Shown here one piece after another: positions 12,123 to 23,367 of a DNA stretch of 64,000 nt. Position 1 is the stretch's first letter, and each line of letters opens with the position of its first letter. The stretch lies in the NCBI GenBank assembly GCA_006384855.1, contig VCJN01003397.1, positions 62,001 through 126,000 on the forward strand, written 5' to 3'. Both the position numbers and the translations under genes were made by a program. The DNA is from Tetraselmis striata. Taxonomy: Eukaryota; Chlorophyta; Chlorodendrophyceae; Chlorodendrales; Chlorodendraceae. The notes under the pieces were generated by a model. The model made no database searches and was not told where the DNA came from. It saw only the letters and a list, made by a program, of their open reading frames with translations.

Positions 12123-15100
12123 CACCTTCCGTACTGGTTGACAGCGGTGCTACTTTGAACTTTGCCAGCACCAAGTACGTCAAAGAAATTAAAATACCAA
12201 CTACACCACTTCAAAATAAAGTAAGAGTTATTCTTGCTGATGGTAGAATGGTTCTCGCTTCACAAAAAAACACCCTTGAATTAAATATCAACAATTACAC
12301 AATACCCATTGACTTCACAGTCACACCGTTGCAAAATGATTTCAATCTGGTTTTAGGAATGCAATTCCTGAAACAACACAACCCACATGTTGATTGGGAA
12401 TCTGGTCTGATGACATTTTCCACTAAAAGCCCAATGCCAAACAGAGCCTCGCCAGGCTAATGTCAGAATGGTTCATGCTAATGCCATGGCCAGAGAGATT
12501 GCAAAGCATGACCCTGACACAGCTTCTTTCTACGCCATTGTTAAACAATAAAATGCCACCAAAGAGAGTGATGAGCTCGATATGGATGATGAGATCAATA
12601 CAATTGACACTGACCAGTCTGCAGCTTATACCGCTCAGATCAGAGACTTATTGCGAAAGCATAAACCAATATGCTCTCCGCTTGACAACCTTCCACAATT
12701 ACGCCCTGGTCTTGATCATGAGATCCCTCTTGTTCCTGATGCTCAAGTTCCTGCAGGAAAAATATACAGATTATCACCTGCAGAGTTAGAGGAACTAAGA
12801 ACACAACTGAATTCTTTTCTTGAGAAACAGTTTATACAGAAGTCCTTCTCTCCATATGCAGCTCTTGTTCTCTTCGCCCGCAAGGCCAATGGCGGTATGC
12901 GCATGTGCATTGACTACCGTCAATTGAATAAGTACACCAAAAAGGTTGAGTTCCTTGTTCCACCTGCTGATGCATTACTTAATATGCTATCTGGTGCTAC
13001 TGTCTATTCAGCTCTTGATCTCGCCTTAGGTTATCACCAACTCCGGATTAATCCACCTGATGTTTTTAGGCAGCGTTCAGAACTGTCTATGGCCAATTCG
13101 AGTGGCTAGTAATGCCATTTGGACTCACCTGTGCTCCCTCCTATTTTCAATGCCTGATGACATCTATACTCCAGCCGCACAAGCATACCTTTATACTTGT
13201 ATACCTGGATGATGTCTTGATTTTTAGCAACTCTCTTGACGAACATTTGCAACATTTGGACACAGCTCTTACTATGCTCGAGTCTAATGACATTAGACTA
13301 CGATTACAGAAATGCTGGTTTACCAAGAATGAACTCGAATACCTTGGGCATATGGTACCACAGGCTGGCCTAAGACCCTCGCCTAATCAAATTAAGGCTG
13401 TTCAGGATTGGCCCAGGCCTAAGAACGTTCAGAATGTCCAACAATATCTTGGTTTCTGCAAGTTTTACCGATGCTATGTGCGCAATTATTCTGCTATTGC
13501 AGCACCATTATATGCCCTCACAAGAAAGGATAAAATATTTGATTGGACAGTTGAATGCCAAGCTGCATTTGTAAAACTAAAACAAGCCTTGTGCCAGTCC
13601 CCAGTGCTGGCAAGCCCTGTCACCGGCAAAGATGCTGAGTTTGTAGTGGCTACTGACGCCAGCAAATATGCCTTAGGTGCAGTTCCGCTCCAGTTCTGGC
13701 AAGCCCTGTCACCGGCAAAGATGCTGAGTTTGTAGTGGCTACTGACGCCAGCAAATATGCCTTAGGTGCAGTTCTGCTCCAAGCTAATATTGATGGCCAC
13801 TTACACCCCTGCAGCTATTATGCAAAGACATTGCAGGCTGCACAAACAAATTATCCCACCTATGACCAAGAGCTCTTGGGTGTGATATGTGCTCTGACAG
13901 AATGGCGCTGCTATTTGGACGGCAGTCGCCGTATTACAGTTATAACTGACCATGTCACATTGAGGCATTTGCCCACACAAGAAGGACTAGGCAGACGCCA
14001 TGCCCTATGGTTACATGAAATTTCACCATACATGGCAGTCAACCCACAGACTAATGAACCTGTGTTGCAGATATCATATCGCAAAGGCGCTGGCAATGAG
14101 GCTGATGCTCTCTCTCGCCGCCCTGACTTGCATTATGCATTGAGTGAATACCAGTTGGTCGAAGCTGACCTTGAACAAATGCAGGACTATTTGTCAGCAA
14201 TGTCCGCCCTGCAGATTGACAGCAAGCTGATCGACAAGATCAAAGCTGCATACATCACTGATGTTGCCTACAGCCATGGACGCGCCACTAACGGTGTGCG
14301 GCAGGATGAGACTGATGGTCTCTACTACATGGCAGATAAGGTCTGGATACCCAATGATTCTGAACTGAGAAAACTCATCATTGAGGAGTATCATGTTGGT
14401 AATGGACACCCCAACCCTACCCGCACTCTTTCCAACATACTGCGTATGTTTTGGTGGCCACACATGAATACCACAGTCAAGCATTACTGCAAACAATGTG
14501 ATACTTGCGTTAGAATCAAAGCAGCTACCACCAAGCCTCATGGTTCTTTATTTCCCTTGCCAAAGGCAACCAAGCCTTGGGAGATAATCTCTATGGATTT
14601 TATAGCCAACTTACCTGAGGTGGATGGCTACGATGCTATTGCTACGTTTGTTGATACATTCACCAAACATTCACATTTTGTGCCATGCAATATTAAGATT
14701 GATGCGACACAGTTGGCCAGATTATATTTGGACAATATTTACAGACACCATGGTCTCAGCAGATGTATCATCTCTGACAGAGATCCCAGGTTTACTTCAG
14801 TGTTCTGGAAATCATTGTTTACAGCTCTGCAAACTAAGCTAAATATTTCCAGCGCTTACCACCCGCAGACTGACGGTCAAACTGAACGCACCCACAGAAC
14901 TATTGAACAAATATTACGTGCGTTTGTTCACAAGCAACATGATTAAGTCATTTGGCTCTTGCTGAATTTTCTTACAATAATTCAGTCCATTCAGCAACAC
15001 ATTATGCCCCTTTTGAAGCAATTTATGGCATGATGCCACTGACACCACCTGATCTGATTGCTATTGCCAACCAAGATGCACGCCAAACAGTTGCAAATAT

Positions 15101-15717
15101 TCAAGATATTCACATGTTGATTACTGAGCAACTGAAGCTTGCTGATGAATATCAAAAAGTCTATGCCGACCGCAAAACCAGCCCTGTTGAGTTCGCAGAA
15201 GGAGACAAAGTCTGGCTCTCAACGGAGCACTTGCTTATACGCAACCAGCCGGCGCGCAAGTTCCGACAGCGCTAAATCGGCCCCTACCCGGTCACGGCCA
15301 AGATCTCCAGCCAGGCGTATCGTCTGCGCCTGCCACCAACGTTCGACTGCCACAATGTGTTTCACATTAGTCGACTGCGCCAGTGCGTCAACCCAGACGC
15401 ACAGCCCGATACAATTCCGTCCAGTGTGGAGCCCCCTGTCGACGAGTTCGTCGTTGATCGCGTGCTCGACTTCTCTATCGAGCGCCGCGAGGATCTGTTC
15501 AAGCGAGGACTCTGCCTCGTCTTTCTGGTGCGTTGGCTGAACTACGACTCAAGTCACGACAGCTCGGAGCCATACAGCGCGCTGCGCCGTGTCGAGGCGC
15601 TACACGATTTCGCGAGGGCGAGCCGACATCTGCAAGACACGCTACGCTCAAAGGAATACGCCAACCTGCGAGCGCGCCACCCGTCGCGTTTTCTAGAGTC
15701 CATCCCGGAGCGTTGAC
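12122..15717 (+). pseudogene. Element 1 pol: protease, RT, RNase H, integrase, chromodomain (multiple breaks)
   Basis: Protease: VDSGATLNF near 12140, then a typical LGMQFL flap region. RT: MCIDYRQLN near 12910 and YLDDVLIFS near 13205. RNase H: ATDASKYALGAVL. Integrase: paired His, then CxxC (CKQCDTCV), and catalytic Asp in MDFIANL and SDRDPRF and Glu in DGQTERTHR. The C-terminus has a chromodomain-like stretch (FLVRWLNYD). Breaks: a frameshift before MPFGL (about 13070), an 89-bp tandem duplication in RNase H (13607), a deletion with stop after HKQHD (14944), and a TAA in the integrase tail (15273). Chromodomains of this type guide integration to chromatin in chromoviruses. Confidence 0.85.
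13607..13784 (+). repeat. 89-bp tandem duplication breaking element 1 RNase H
   Basis: The segment starting ctggcaagccctgtcacc at 13607 repeats at 13696 with about two differences. The period of 89 is not a multiple of three, so the duplication shifts the frame in the RNase H active-site strand (ATDASKYALG appears twice). Confidence 0.9.
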
Positions 15718-15840
15718 ACCTACTGCTGATGTTTCCATTGCTATATCACGATTCCACCGCCAACCGATATCTGCGCCAGGCCTTCGTTCGGCGACGCGAA
15801 AAGACACTTTCCAGTTCGTCATTTATCCGAGGGGTGGGAA

Positions 15841-16801
15841 TGTTAGGGTTGCGCCTAGCGACTACCCTAGTACCACCACAAACCTGCGACGTTTTATGGC
15901 CAAGTAATCATACTGTTGTACTGCTGATATTTCAGCACGCTTACTATTTACTGGTACGGCCACAACCAGGCGCCAGTAATATTCCTTGTAACATAAATAC
16001 AGTACGCGATACAACTCCGGAGGCTCCCCTGGGTGTGCCTGGACCCATAGCCGCCGGGACCGTGCCGGAAGATCCGGCACTTTGGCGGTTATGGTGGTTC
16101 CGAGTGGTGGGCCCATAGCTAGATGTGAGCGGTGGTGGAATGCGCCGCCACCGACCGGGATGGTGCACCATGTGATGGCGGCAGACGCCCAATCCCGCCA
16201 CGACTACCAACCCGCCCCACCTTCTAATATGACCTGCCCATGGGTGTCCTCTGCCCCCTAGAACACTGGCTATGCGTACTTCTTTAGGTTTTGCGGGTCT
16301 AAATTTAGAATCCCAGCAGGTGCACGGCCGTGCTGCACCGTACCGTGCACCGCGTTAGCTGGACAGCCTTAGATCATGCCTTTCAGCAACACTACTTCGC
16401 GTACTGGATTGCTGCCTAAACGGCCGTCGTAGAGACGCTGCAAGGGTTTCACTGGTGCCAGTCCTGTCCCGGGGGCGGGAAAAAAATACTTCGCGTGCGA
16501 CCTGAATCAAAACCTAGCTCAACGATCAAACCCTACAAAGAATGCCCGTGCATCAGGTCAGAGTGCTGATGACGGCGGCGCATGTACCTGCCTGTAGAGG
16601 TCGACGCGAATGGTGGACGCCCGATATCAGATCACCGACAGGCTCGCCCCGCGTGAACAACACAGCCGCTACTCCTAGACACAGGTACTCGTAGGCGGAA
16701 CAGTCAAGACTGTGGGCAAAGCAGCGCGGGCTACCATAGTCAACGTGACAGAACAAACTCCTGGGGCTTGTGCAGCGCGCGCACGTCCAGCGGCGAGGGT
16801 A
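15841..16801 (+). other. Possible 3' LTR of element 1 and intergenic DNA
   Basis: From 15841 the sequence starts TGTTAGGG right after a polypurine tract, as expected for a 3' LTR, but its end could not be fixed. The rest up to the propeller gene shows no gene. A dispersed repeat lies at 16416-16490. Confidence 0.4.
16416..16490 (+). repeat. Dispersed repeat, copy 1 of 3
   Basis: Shares the core acggccgtcgt, gagacgctgcaag and tgtcccggg followed by an A-run with copies near 27000-27080 (inverted) and 36570-36660. In one frame it encodes LPKRPS, then RRCKGFTGASPVPG. Confidence 0.55.
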
Positions 16802-17287
16802 ATGGGGAAGTCGCAAAGCAAGCGGCGGAATGGGGAGGGCGCCGAAGGCGGAGCGGCGTCGGCGGCCGCGGTGCTGATGCCGTCGGCGGCGCTGGCAGGG
16901 CAGGACAAGTACCTGGGCGGGGCTCTCGGGCCGGACGGAAACGTGTACGGGATTCCTGGCAGCGCGAGACGCGTGTTGAAGATTGACCCGTCCACCGGCG
17001 AGGTGTCTTTCATGGGGCCGGACCTGCCGGGAAAGGTGACACCCTCGCCGAAAACACGCGTGCCATCGGACGTTCCCCTTCTCATCCCTAACAACTGCCT
17101 GAGGACTATTTGTTTGAAAATATGCGAAGACATTATGGTATAGCATGGTTAAACGCGCCAGGTTCTGAAGCCCAAGAGTGGCTAAGGGGCATCATCCGAC
17201 GAAGATGATAACCAGGATATAAAGGGGGGTTGCCAGACAAATGACTTACTGAATGGGGATGAGCATGGTCTCATGTTATTATCTGCC

Positions 17288-17319
<32 letters not shown>

Positions 17320-18933
17320 AGGTACAATATTTCCCCATCTTGTCTCGCCCTGAGACCGTATAATGCATCGTGTCCCTGCCTGCGCCTGAGCAGTTCAAGT
17401 GGCTGCGAGGGATCACAGCCGGCGACGGCTGCATCTACGGCATCCCAGCCAATGCGGACCGCGTCCTGAAGATCGACCCAACTGCAGGGACGGTGGAGAC
17501 GATCGGCGACCCGATGCCAGGCGTATGGAAATGGCATGGCGGGGTGCTCGCCCCAGATGGCGCCATATGTGAGTCATGCCTATGACCATCACGTTTCCGC
17601 ATGCCCACATGCTTAAGCATGCAGTACGGCACGCAGCTGGCGCTGAGGGCGGATGCTGGGGAGCTTCTATAAAGCCTACCGCTATGTCACTGCGCCCCCC
17701 CCCCCCCCCCCCCCCCCCCGGGCCCCCTTCCTGCCCCATGTGCAGATGGCATCCCCTGTAACGCGGACGCAGTGCTCAAGATCGTGCCAGCCACCGGCGA
17801 GGTGACTACCATCGGCAAGGGTTGCGTGCCGGACGGGAAGACCAAGTGGTATGGCGGGCTCCTCGGCAACAATGGCGCAATCTGTGAGCACCCTGCAGCC
17901 CCACGCAGTCCTCCCGCCCGACCAATGATGTTGCTGGTGACTATACAGAGTCGGCTCAACGTATATTTGCTCAGTCAAAGGAAATACTCCTGGCAGATGA
18001 GCGGTTGCTATGGGCTGTTTGTTCATGATTTCTATACTGTATGTTTGTTTTCTTGGTTGTTTTGGACTTTTCAAATACAGCCCTGCCCGGCTTGTGAGGG
18101 TGGGGAGAAAACGTTTTCGGAGAATAATGAGCAAGATGTTAGAGAAGCGAGCCGCATCTGCTTTTTGTATCATGGTCGGAGCTACGGCTTCTGACCCAGC
18201 CCAACCCCTCTCACCACCGCACCGACTGCGCCGTCTGGATGTGATCTTAGTGATGCCCTGCCGCCCACGCGCAGACGGCATCCCTAACAACGCGGAGCGC
18301 GTCATCAAGATTGTGCCCGCCACGGGGGAGGTGACCACGATCGGGCCGCCCCTGGGGGCTGGCGGCTACAAGTGGCATGGCGGCGTGGTCGCGTCGGACG
18401 GCACCATCGTCGGCATCCCCGCGCACGCGGACTGCGCGCTAAAAATCGTCCCGGACACGGACGAGGTGCAGCCGTTTGGCGGCCCGCTGGGCGTGGGCTG
18501 CTACCACGCCGTCACCAAGTACCTGTACGGCGGCGGCGTGGCCGGCAGCGACGGCGAAGTGTACGCGCTGCCGGCGGACGCAGACCGCGTGCTGCGGCTG
18601 GTGCCGGCCACGGAGGAGGCAGTCCTCGTGGGCGGCAGCCTCAACCCGGGCGAGTCGGCCCGCGCCGCGCCCAGCCTGTGGCAGGACAAGTGGCAGAATG
18701 GCTACCTCGCTGCGGACGGCGCCATTTACGGCATCCCTGTCAACGGCAGCGGCGTACTCCGCATCGTTCCCGCGGCGCAGCCGGCGGGGGTGGAGGTGAG
18801 CGTGGTGGGCACGCTGTCGGGCGGCAAGCAGTGGGAGGGCGGCGTGGTCGCGGGCGACGGCAACATGTACTGCGTGCCACTGCGCTCCAAGCACGTCCTC
18901 AAGATTGTGCCTGGCTGCTCCGAGGGCAGGTAG
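16802..18933 (+). CDS. Repeat protein of beta-propeller type with YGIP repeats
   Basis: Four exons join cleanly: 16802-17035, 17394-17568, 17746-17883 and 18275-18933, for 401 residues ending in TAG. Repeats of about 45-50 residues follow the plan DGxIYGIPxNADRVLKI, then a TGEV turn, then WHGGVLA. About seven are visible; the last ends IVPGC. The repeat and its aromatic/Gly pattern suggest blades of a propeller, but I cannot name an enzyme. The protein begins MGKSQSKR, which fits an N-myristoylation signal (Gly2, Ser5 or nearby), so membrane attachment is possible. The start is the second Met of the open frame (16712 is the alternative). Introns 2 and 3 cut the same codon, the Tyr of YGIP. 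Introns 1 and 2 contain long poly-C tracts. Confidence 0.8.
17289..17319 (+). repeat. 31-bp poly-C tract in intron 1 of the propeller gene
   Basis: Thirty-one C followed by ag, about 70 bases upstream of the acceptor used at 17393. It could act as an extreme pyrimidine tract. Confidence 0.9.
17695..17719 (+). repeat. 25-bp poly-C tract in intron 2 of the propeller gene
   Basis: Twenty-five C about 25 bases before the acceptor tgcag at 17745. Confidence 0.9.
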
Positions 18934-20171
18934 CGCCGGGGCAGGATGCCTCTCTCCCCTCTCCCCGTCTCCACCGCTCAGGCCGCTGTCACGGGTGGCC
19001 GCCGCCCTCGCTCAGCATCGCAGCAAGCCAACCCCACGTAGAACAGGGGCTCTCCCGCAAAGGGTGCCACCACCGCCAGCTGCTGCCAAACCCGCATCAA
19101 CCGACGCCCTTCCGACGGCCTTCCGACAAGCGGCAGCAGCTGCCTGACTTGCGAATGGCTGATTGGCAGGGCGCGCACCTCGCAGTGGACCGCCGCTGCC
19201 AGTACACTGCGCTGTGCGCACTGGGTGGATTGCCGAAGCATTGCGCAAACAGGGCTCCCTGGCAGGGCAGCAATCATAAATCCAGCATAAAGCATGATGC
19301 AGCAGTAAGCACCCCTGCATATTTTTAAATGAGCCAGTGACGGCCCGTGCAGTCGCATTTGTGCAAAATTCACCACTGAGACTGACTCATCGCTCTGTGA
19401 AACGCCTGGACACATGTTAATGCAATAGGAATTTCATGTCTGGGAAACACCGTATTGCGAGATAGGTTGAGGTTTAGTACTTGTGCTCATACTTGCCCGC
19501 TCTCGGTCATCTGGGATACCGATGGTACACAATCCAGTTCCTAGTGCCACCCGGAAGCTCCTGCAATTGTCCGGTAGCCCTGCTCAGCAGAAATCAATGC
19601 TCCAATGCCCAGCAACGGTGCAGGTACGAGTAAACTATTGCCACTTGATAATACTACGAAGTAGTCAACTGGGGTGTGGCGGGCATGTCCACTATAGGAA
19701 CATGTACCTGAAGCAGTGACTACAAAACCAGCACAGTCGTTCCGATGTACTATGTGTCGGTGGGTGAAAGGCCTTGCTAGGAGTGTTGCGTGGTACATAT
19801 GTTTGAGGAGCTTGCAGCAGAGCTAATGGGAAGCTCCTTGTCCGAGCTGAGCGGATAGCCATAGTCATGGCCATAAACGTAAATGTAGTCTGCAGAGCTT
19901 GTTTACTGCATGCTACATATAGGTATAAACAGTATAGCATAGGATATTCACATGAGCTGCAGAGTTAAGTGCACTCTGGGGCGCGCAAGGAGCATCATAC
20001 GCAAGTGACTCACGGTGGCAGTGTTGCAGAGGGGAGATGATTTTCTTAAATAATAATCCAGAGTTGCAAACTCTGACAAAGGGACTGAATATATACGCGA
20101 ATGGGTCTCCGACATTGGTAGTCTGCTCATTGAATGTGATGGCGGTGGACTTGATAGGAAGTCAATGCGCT
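18934..20171. other. Intergenic between convergent propeller and LPMO genes
   Basis: The 3' ends of both genes face this interval. I see no ORF with recognisable features, no repeat and no RNA gene. Both 3' untranslated regions should lie here. Confidence 0.6.
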
Positions 20172-22106
20172 CTACAGCAGCATCTTTGACCTTGCCCGCT
20201 TTCTGGACGGCTTGCACTGGCTGTACCATTGGTTGGAGAACACGCAGGAGCTGCCATTGGCGCAGCAAGCTCCGGAGTAGTCCCGAGTCTGGCCGCCACA
20301 CTGCCCCCACACGGGAACAACTTCACTGCAGCCGGCAGGTGGGGGCGCTTCATCCTCATCGCCGTTGCACCACTCGCCACTCCCACACGCGATGCAGTTG
20401 GGCTCCGACTGGCTGCACCAGCTAGCGTAGTCTGGCTGTGCAATGCCGATGCAGCCATTCCAGCTGCAGAATCCGGGACGATCGCCGGTGGGTGCGGGCG
20501 TGGTGGGGGCTGGGGTGGGGGTTGGGGTTGTTGGGGTGGGAGATGAGGTGGGATCGGGAGTGGGGCTGGAGGTGGGCGCGGCGGTGGTGGGGGACGGCGT
20601 GGGGGCCGGTGTCGGAGAGGGAGTGGGGCTGGAAGTGGGCCCGGGCGTTGGGCTGGGGGTGGGCGCGCCGGTGGTGGGGGCCGGAGTTGGAGCCGGTGTT
20701 GGAGAGGGAGTCGGTCCGCCAGGGGCGATGGACACATCCGCGCAGTTCCAAAACTCTTCCGCGCGGGTGGAGCCCTCACAGTCAGCCCCGTTGTCGTTGT
20801 AGAAGCCGGCACCGCCGTCGCCGCCACAGCTGTCCCAGACGTCGGGGAAGTCGAAGTTGCGGTACCCAGGTGGCACGCAGGAGTTAGCAGTCACCCACCA
20901 CATCTGGATGACGCAGCGCTCGCAGGTGACGCCTGCCGGCAGCTGGAACTGCGCAATCATGCGATAGCCTCCGACGGCAGGGTCTTGCGGAAAGGCGCAA
21001 GCGGGGTTGAGGAAGAATTTGTACGGCGCGGCAGGGTCGATAGGCTGCGCGCTGAAGCGGTAGTCGTCCTCATAGTCGAGGTTGCGCACGCGGTGCAGCG
21101 GCTCGTACTTGTTGAGGCACTCCTGCGTCACGCGGGCCTCGTCGCAGAGGCGAAGCTCGATCATTCCGCGATGGTGCGCGGTGATCACGAACTCGACATC
21201 GATAAGCTCGCCCTCGGTGTACCACTCCTGCACCTTGCCTCCAATACCGTCGGGCGTGTAGAAGATACCACCGGGCATGTGGTCCTGTTGAGCGTTATAC
21301 CCAGCAACTCAGCAACAAGCGACGGAACCGGCGTTCATACGGAGCAAGCTGAGTGGAGTGCAACGGGCGGGCATGTACCTGAGAAGGGCAATCGCCGCCT
21401 TCCCAGCACTCAGGGCCGCCTGAAGAGACGTCTCCGCACAGTCCGTGCGAGCGGGCACTGTCGACAGTCTCGGGATACACCAGGGGGCTGGTCCGACGGC
21501 CTCCGAGGTTGAGGCTACGGGGGACAGGCAGGTGAGTGGGCGTCGTGTGCCTTGTTAGTTCGGCCGGGATTTTCGCTGGGAACGCAACAGAGATCCGCCT
21601 CGTGACAGCAGTGCCTAGCGGGTGCACAAAACTTCGTAGTCGGGAAACTGGGAGTGGCGCCGTAGACCCGACCTCTCTGACGCATCGATCCGCAACCTTG
21701 TCGACTTGTAGACTTACTGAGTGATGCACGGAGACGTACAGACAGAAATGTAACAGTACCAGAAATGTACGTGTACGTAGCGGTGCGGCTGCCGGGGATT
21801 CACGCGCGGTAAAACGCAAACATTGCTGCTCTGCTAGTCTGCTCTTTTATGCCACTACAGGACTACACCGTCAGGTGCTTGGACCGTGGGTGATACAATC
21901 ATTGCCCGCGGCAAGTTATGAATATGGAGAGGAGCGTACCAGTGGGGGCAGTAGTTCGGATTTTCGTAGTAAGGCCGCTCGTTCGCGAGTTTGTTCCGGC
22001 TCTTTGGAATGCTGAGGTAGCCGTGCCCCGACACGGAGGAGACACAGACGATCAGCAGAAGCGCGACTCGCGTGAGGCATTCAGCCGATCTGCCCATCGT
22101 GTCCAT
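20172..22106 (-). CDS. Secreted lytic polysaccharide monooxygenase (LPMO_10/AA15-like) with CBM1 cellulose-binding module
   Basis: Three exons, 22106-21940, 21514-21379 and 21284-20172, join in frame to about 471 residues. A signal peptide (MDTMGRSA, hydrophobic core ALLLIVCV) is followed by HGYLSIP. The mature protein would therefore start with His1 of the copper-binding histidine brace. The second brace His lies in [14 protein letters not shown]. Further family marks are [13 protein letters not shown] and EEFWNCADV with many Cys. A long Pro/Thr/Ser linker follows, then a fungal-type CBM1 ([18 protein letters not shown]). LPMOs cleave crystalline chitin or cellulose oxidatively outside the cell. 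The CBM1 points to cellulose, for cell-wall remodelling or feeding. An upstream Met at 22214 would spoil the signal peptide, so 22106 is preferred. Stop is TAG. Confidence 0.88.
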
Positions 22107-22963
22107 GTTCAGCGAAGCAGCGACGGTCCGGGACAGTACGCGTGGCCCAAAGCCAGACACCCGGAAGCGTAGAGCGGCCCTCCTCACCAGGTTTTTTAGA
22201 CTCGGAGGAGCCAAGGGGGGCGGTCAAAACCTGTATCGGTGCGGGCGTCTTCTGCTTTGTCAGACTCTATTCGCTCCCCCTTTAAATATCGTGCGTTCCA
22301 GGGCGTTCACCCCTTTGCGCATCGAACCCTTCCGCTGATCCCCTCAGCACCTGCTCCCTCCTGCCCCTCCCCCCGCGCGTGTCAACGGCTCAGTAGAGCA
22401 CAGCTTCCACTACGACGATACGTACGCGCGGGCGTACGCCGGTACAGTACGGGCACCCCCTGTACCAGTACCAGTACTAGTACCTACATCGCGACTACTT
22501 GCCCGGCGCGCGCGGCGGGGGAGGCGGCGGACGCGCGCGCCTGTAAGCGACCAAGGACGTACGCTCGTCGCTGACGCTGATGACGATGACGGTATAGTGA
22601 TATGTTGTCGCTATGCCAGGTATTTTATTTATGCACGAGACACATGAATATGTAGCGACTAAATGATATTTTATGTGATGCATAAGATAAACAGCGCACA
22701 CAGCAGCGCGCGAGCAATTATGTCGTGTATTTTACATCGTATACGACTACTAGTCGCGACAAAGGATAAAAAAATGATCACCGGTATTGTTTATCAGTAC
22801 ATCAACGGTATGGGTACGAGTACCGATACGGATACGAGTACGAGCCTACCTGCTCGCGTCATCGTCCGTCCGTAGGGTTGCGCGCGCGCTGCTTGCATCA
22901 GCAGTCAAAGCGTACAATAAGGACCACTACTCGTAGCAGTCTCAGCGATATTAAATTATCAGC
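22107..22963. other. Intergenic: LPMO upstream region and GTAC-rich low-complexity DNA
   Basis: Should contain the LPMO promoter. Short GTAC-containing runs (around 22440-22480 and 22800-22850) and an AT-rich tract are visible; nothing else is recognised. Confidence 0.5.
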
Positions 22964-22990
22964 ATTTACCCAAGAGGGCACTGTTTGCCA
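22964..22990 (-). repeat. B2 repeat of the split direct repeats
   Basis: Begins atttacccaag and ends actgtttgcca; matches B1 at 23261-23287 with two or three differences. Confidence 0.6.
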
Positions 22991-23086
22991 AAGAATGTCA
23001 GATCGCTTACATGAAAGGCTAAGACAAGAACCACAGGCTTGGCCTGGGTGTCTCCTAGCGCAAAAAGATGGTTGAGGGTGGGTGGG

Positions 23087-23265
23087 TGCGCGAGCCGGTT
23101 GAGGCGAGCGCGAAGCAGAAAGTGCCGGTGCCCGAGGGTGGATCCCTCAGATCGCGGTGTTGGTGCGGGCCGGCAGGCCTTAGTCCGTGAGTCGACCGCG
23201 GGGGTCATGCGCAGTACACCAGCTAATGTACAGTAAACCTCTATATGACTACATCTGGCCATTTA
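23087..23265 (-). repeat. A2 repeat of the split direct repeats
   Basis: Matches 26789-26968 along its length, for example gcgcgagccggttgagg and gtcgaccgcgggggtc. Confidence 0.75.
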
Positions 23266-23287
23266 CCCAAGGGGACACTGTTTGCCA
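23261..23287 (-). repeat. B1 repeat of the split direct repeats
   Basis: Adjacent to A2; same 27-bp sequence as B2. Confidence 0.6.
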
Positions 23288-23367
23288 GATAAGAACGCCA
23301 AAGGCTAGCACAGGTAGCTTTATCAAGCGGCCGGACGGGGACGATGGCCGGCAAGGGGATGCCGAGG

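Larger units (their letters stand above)
10072..15840 (+). mobile_element. Ty3/gypsy retrotransposon (element 1), decayed, chromovirus type
   Basis: Gag, a Dam-like domain, protease, RT, RNase H, integrase and a chromodomain-like tail follow one another on the plus strand. At least five lesions interrupt them. A polypurine tract (gaggggtggg) lies at 15830-15839 just before a TGTTAGGG sequence at 15841 that could begin the 3' LTR. No matching 5' LTR was found, so the outer limits and target duplication are unknown. Confidence 0.8.
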
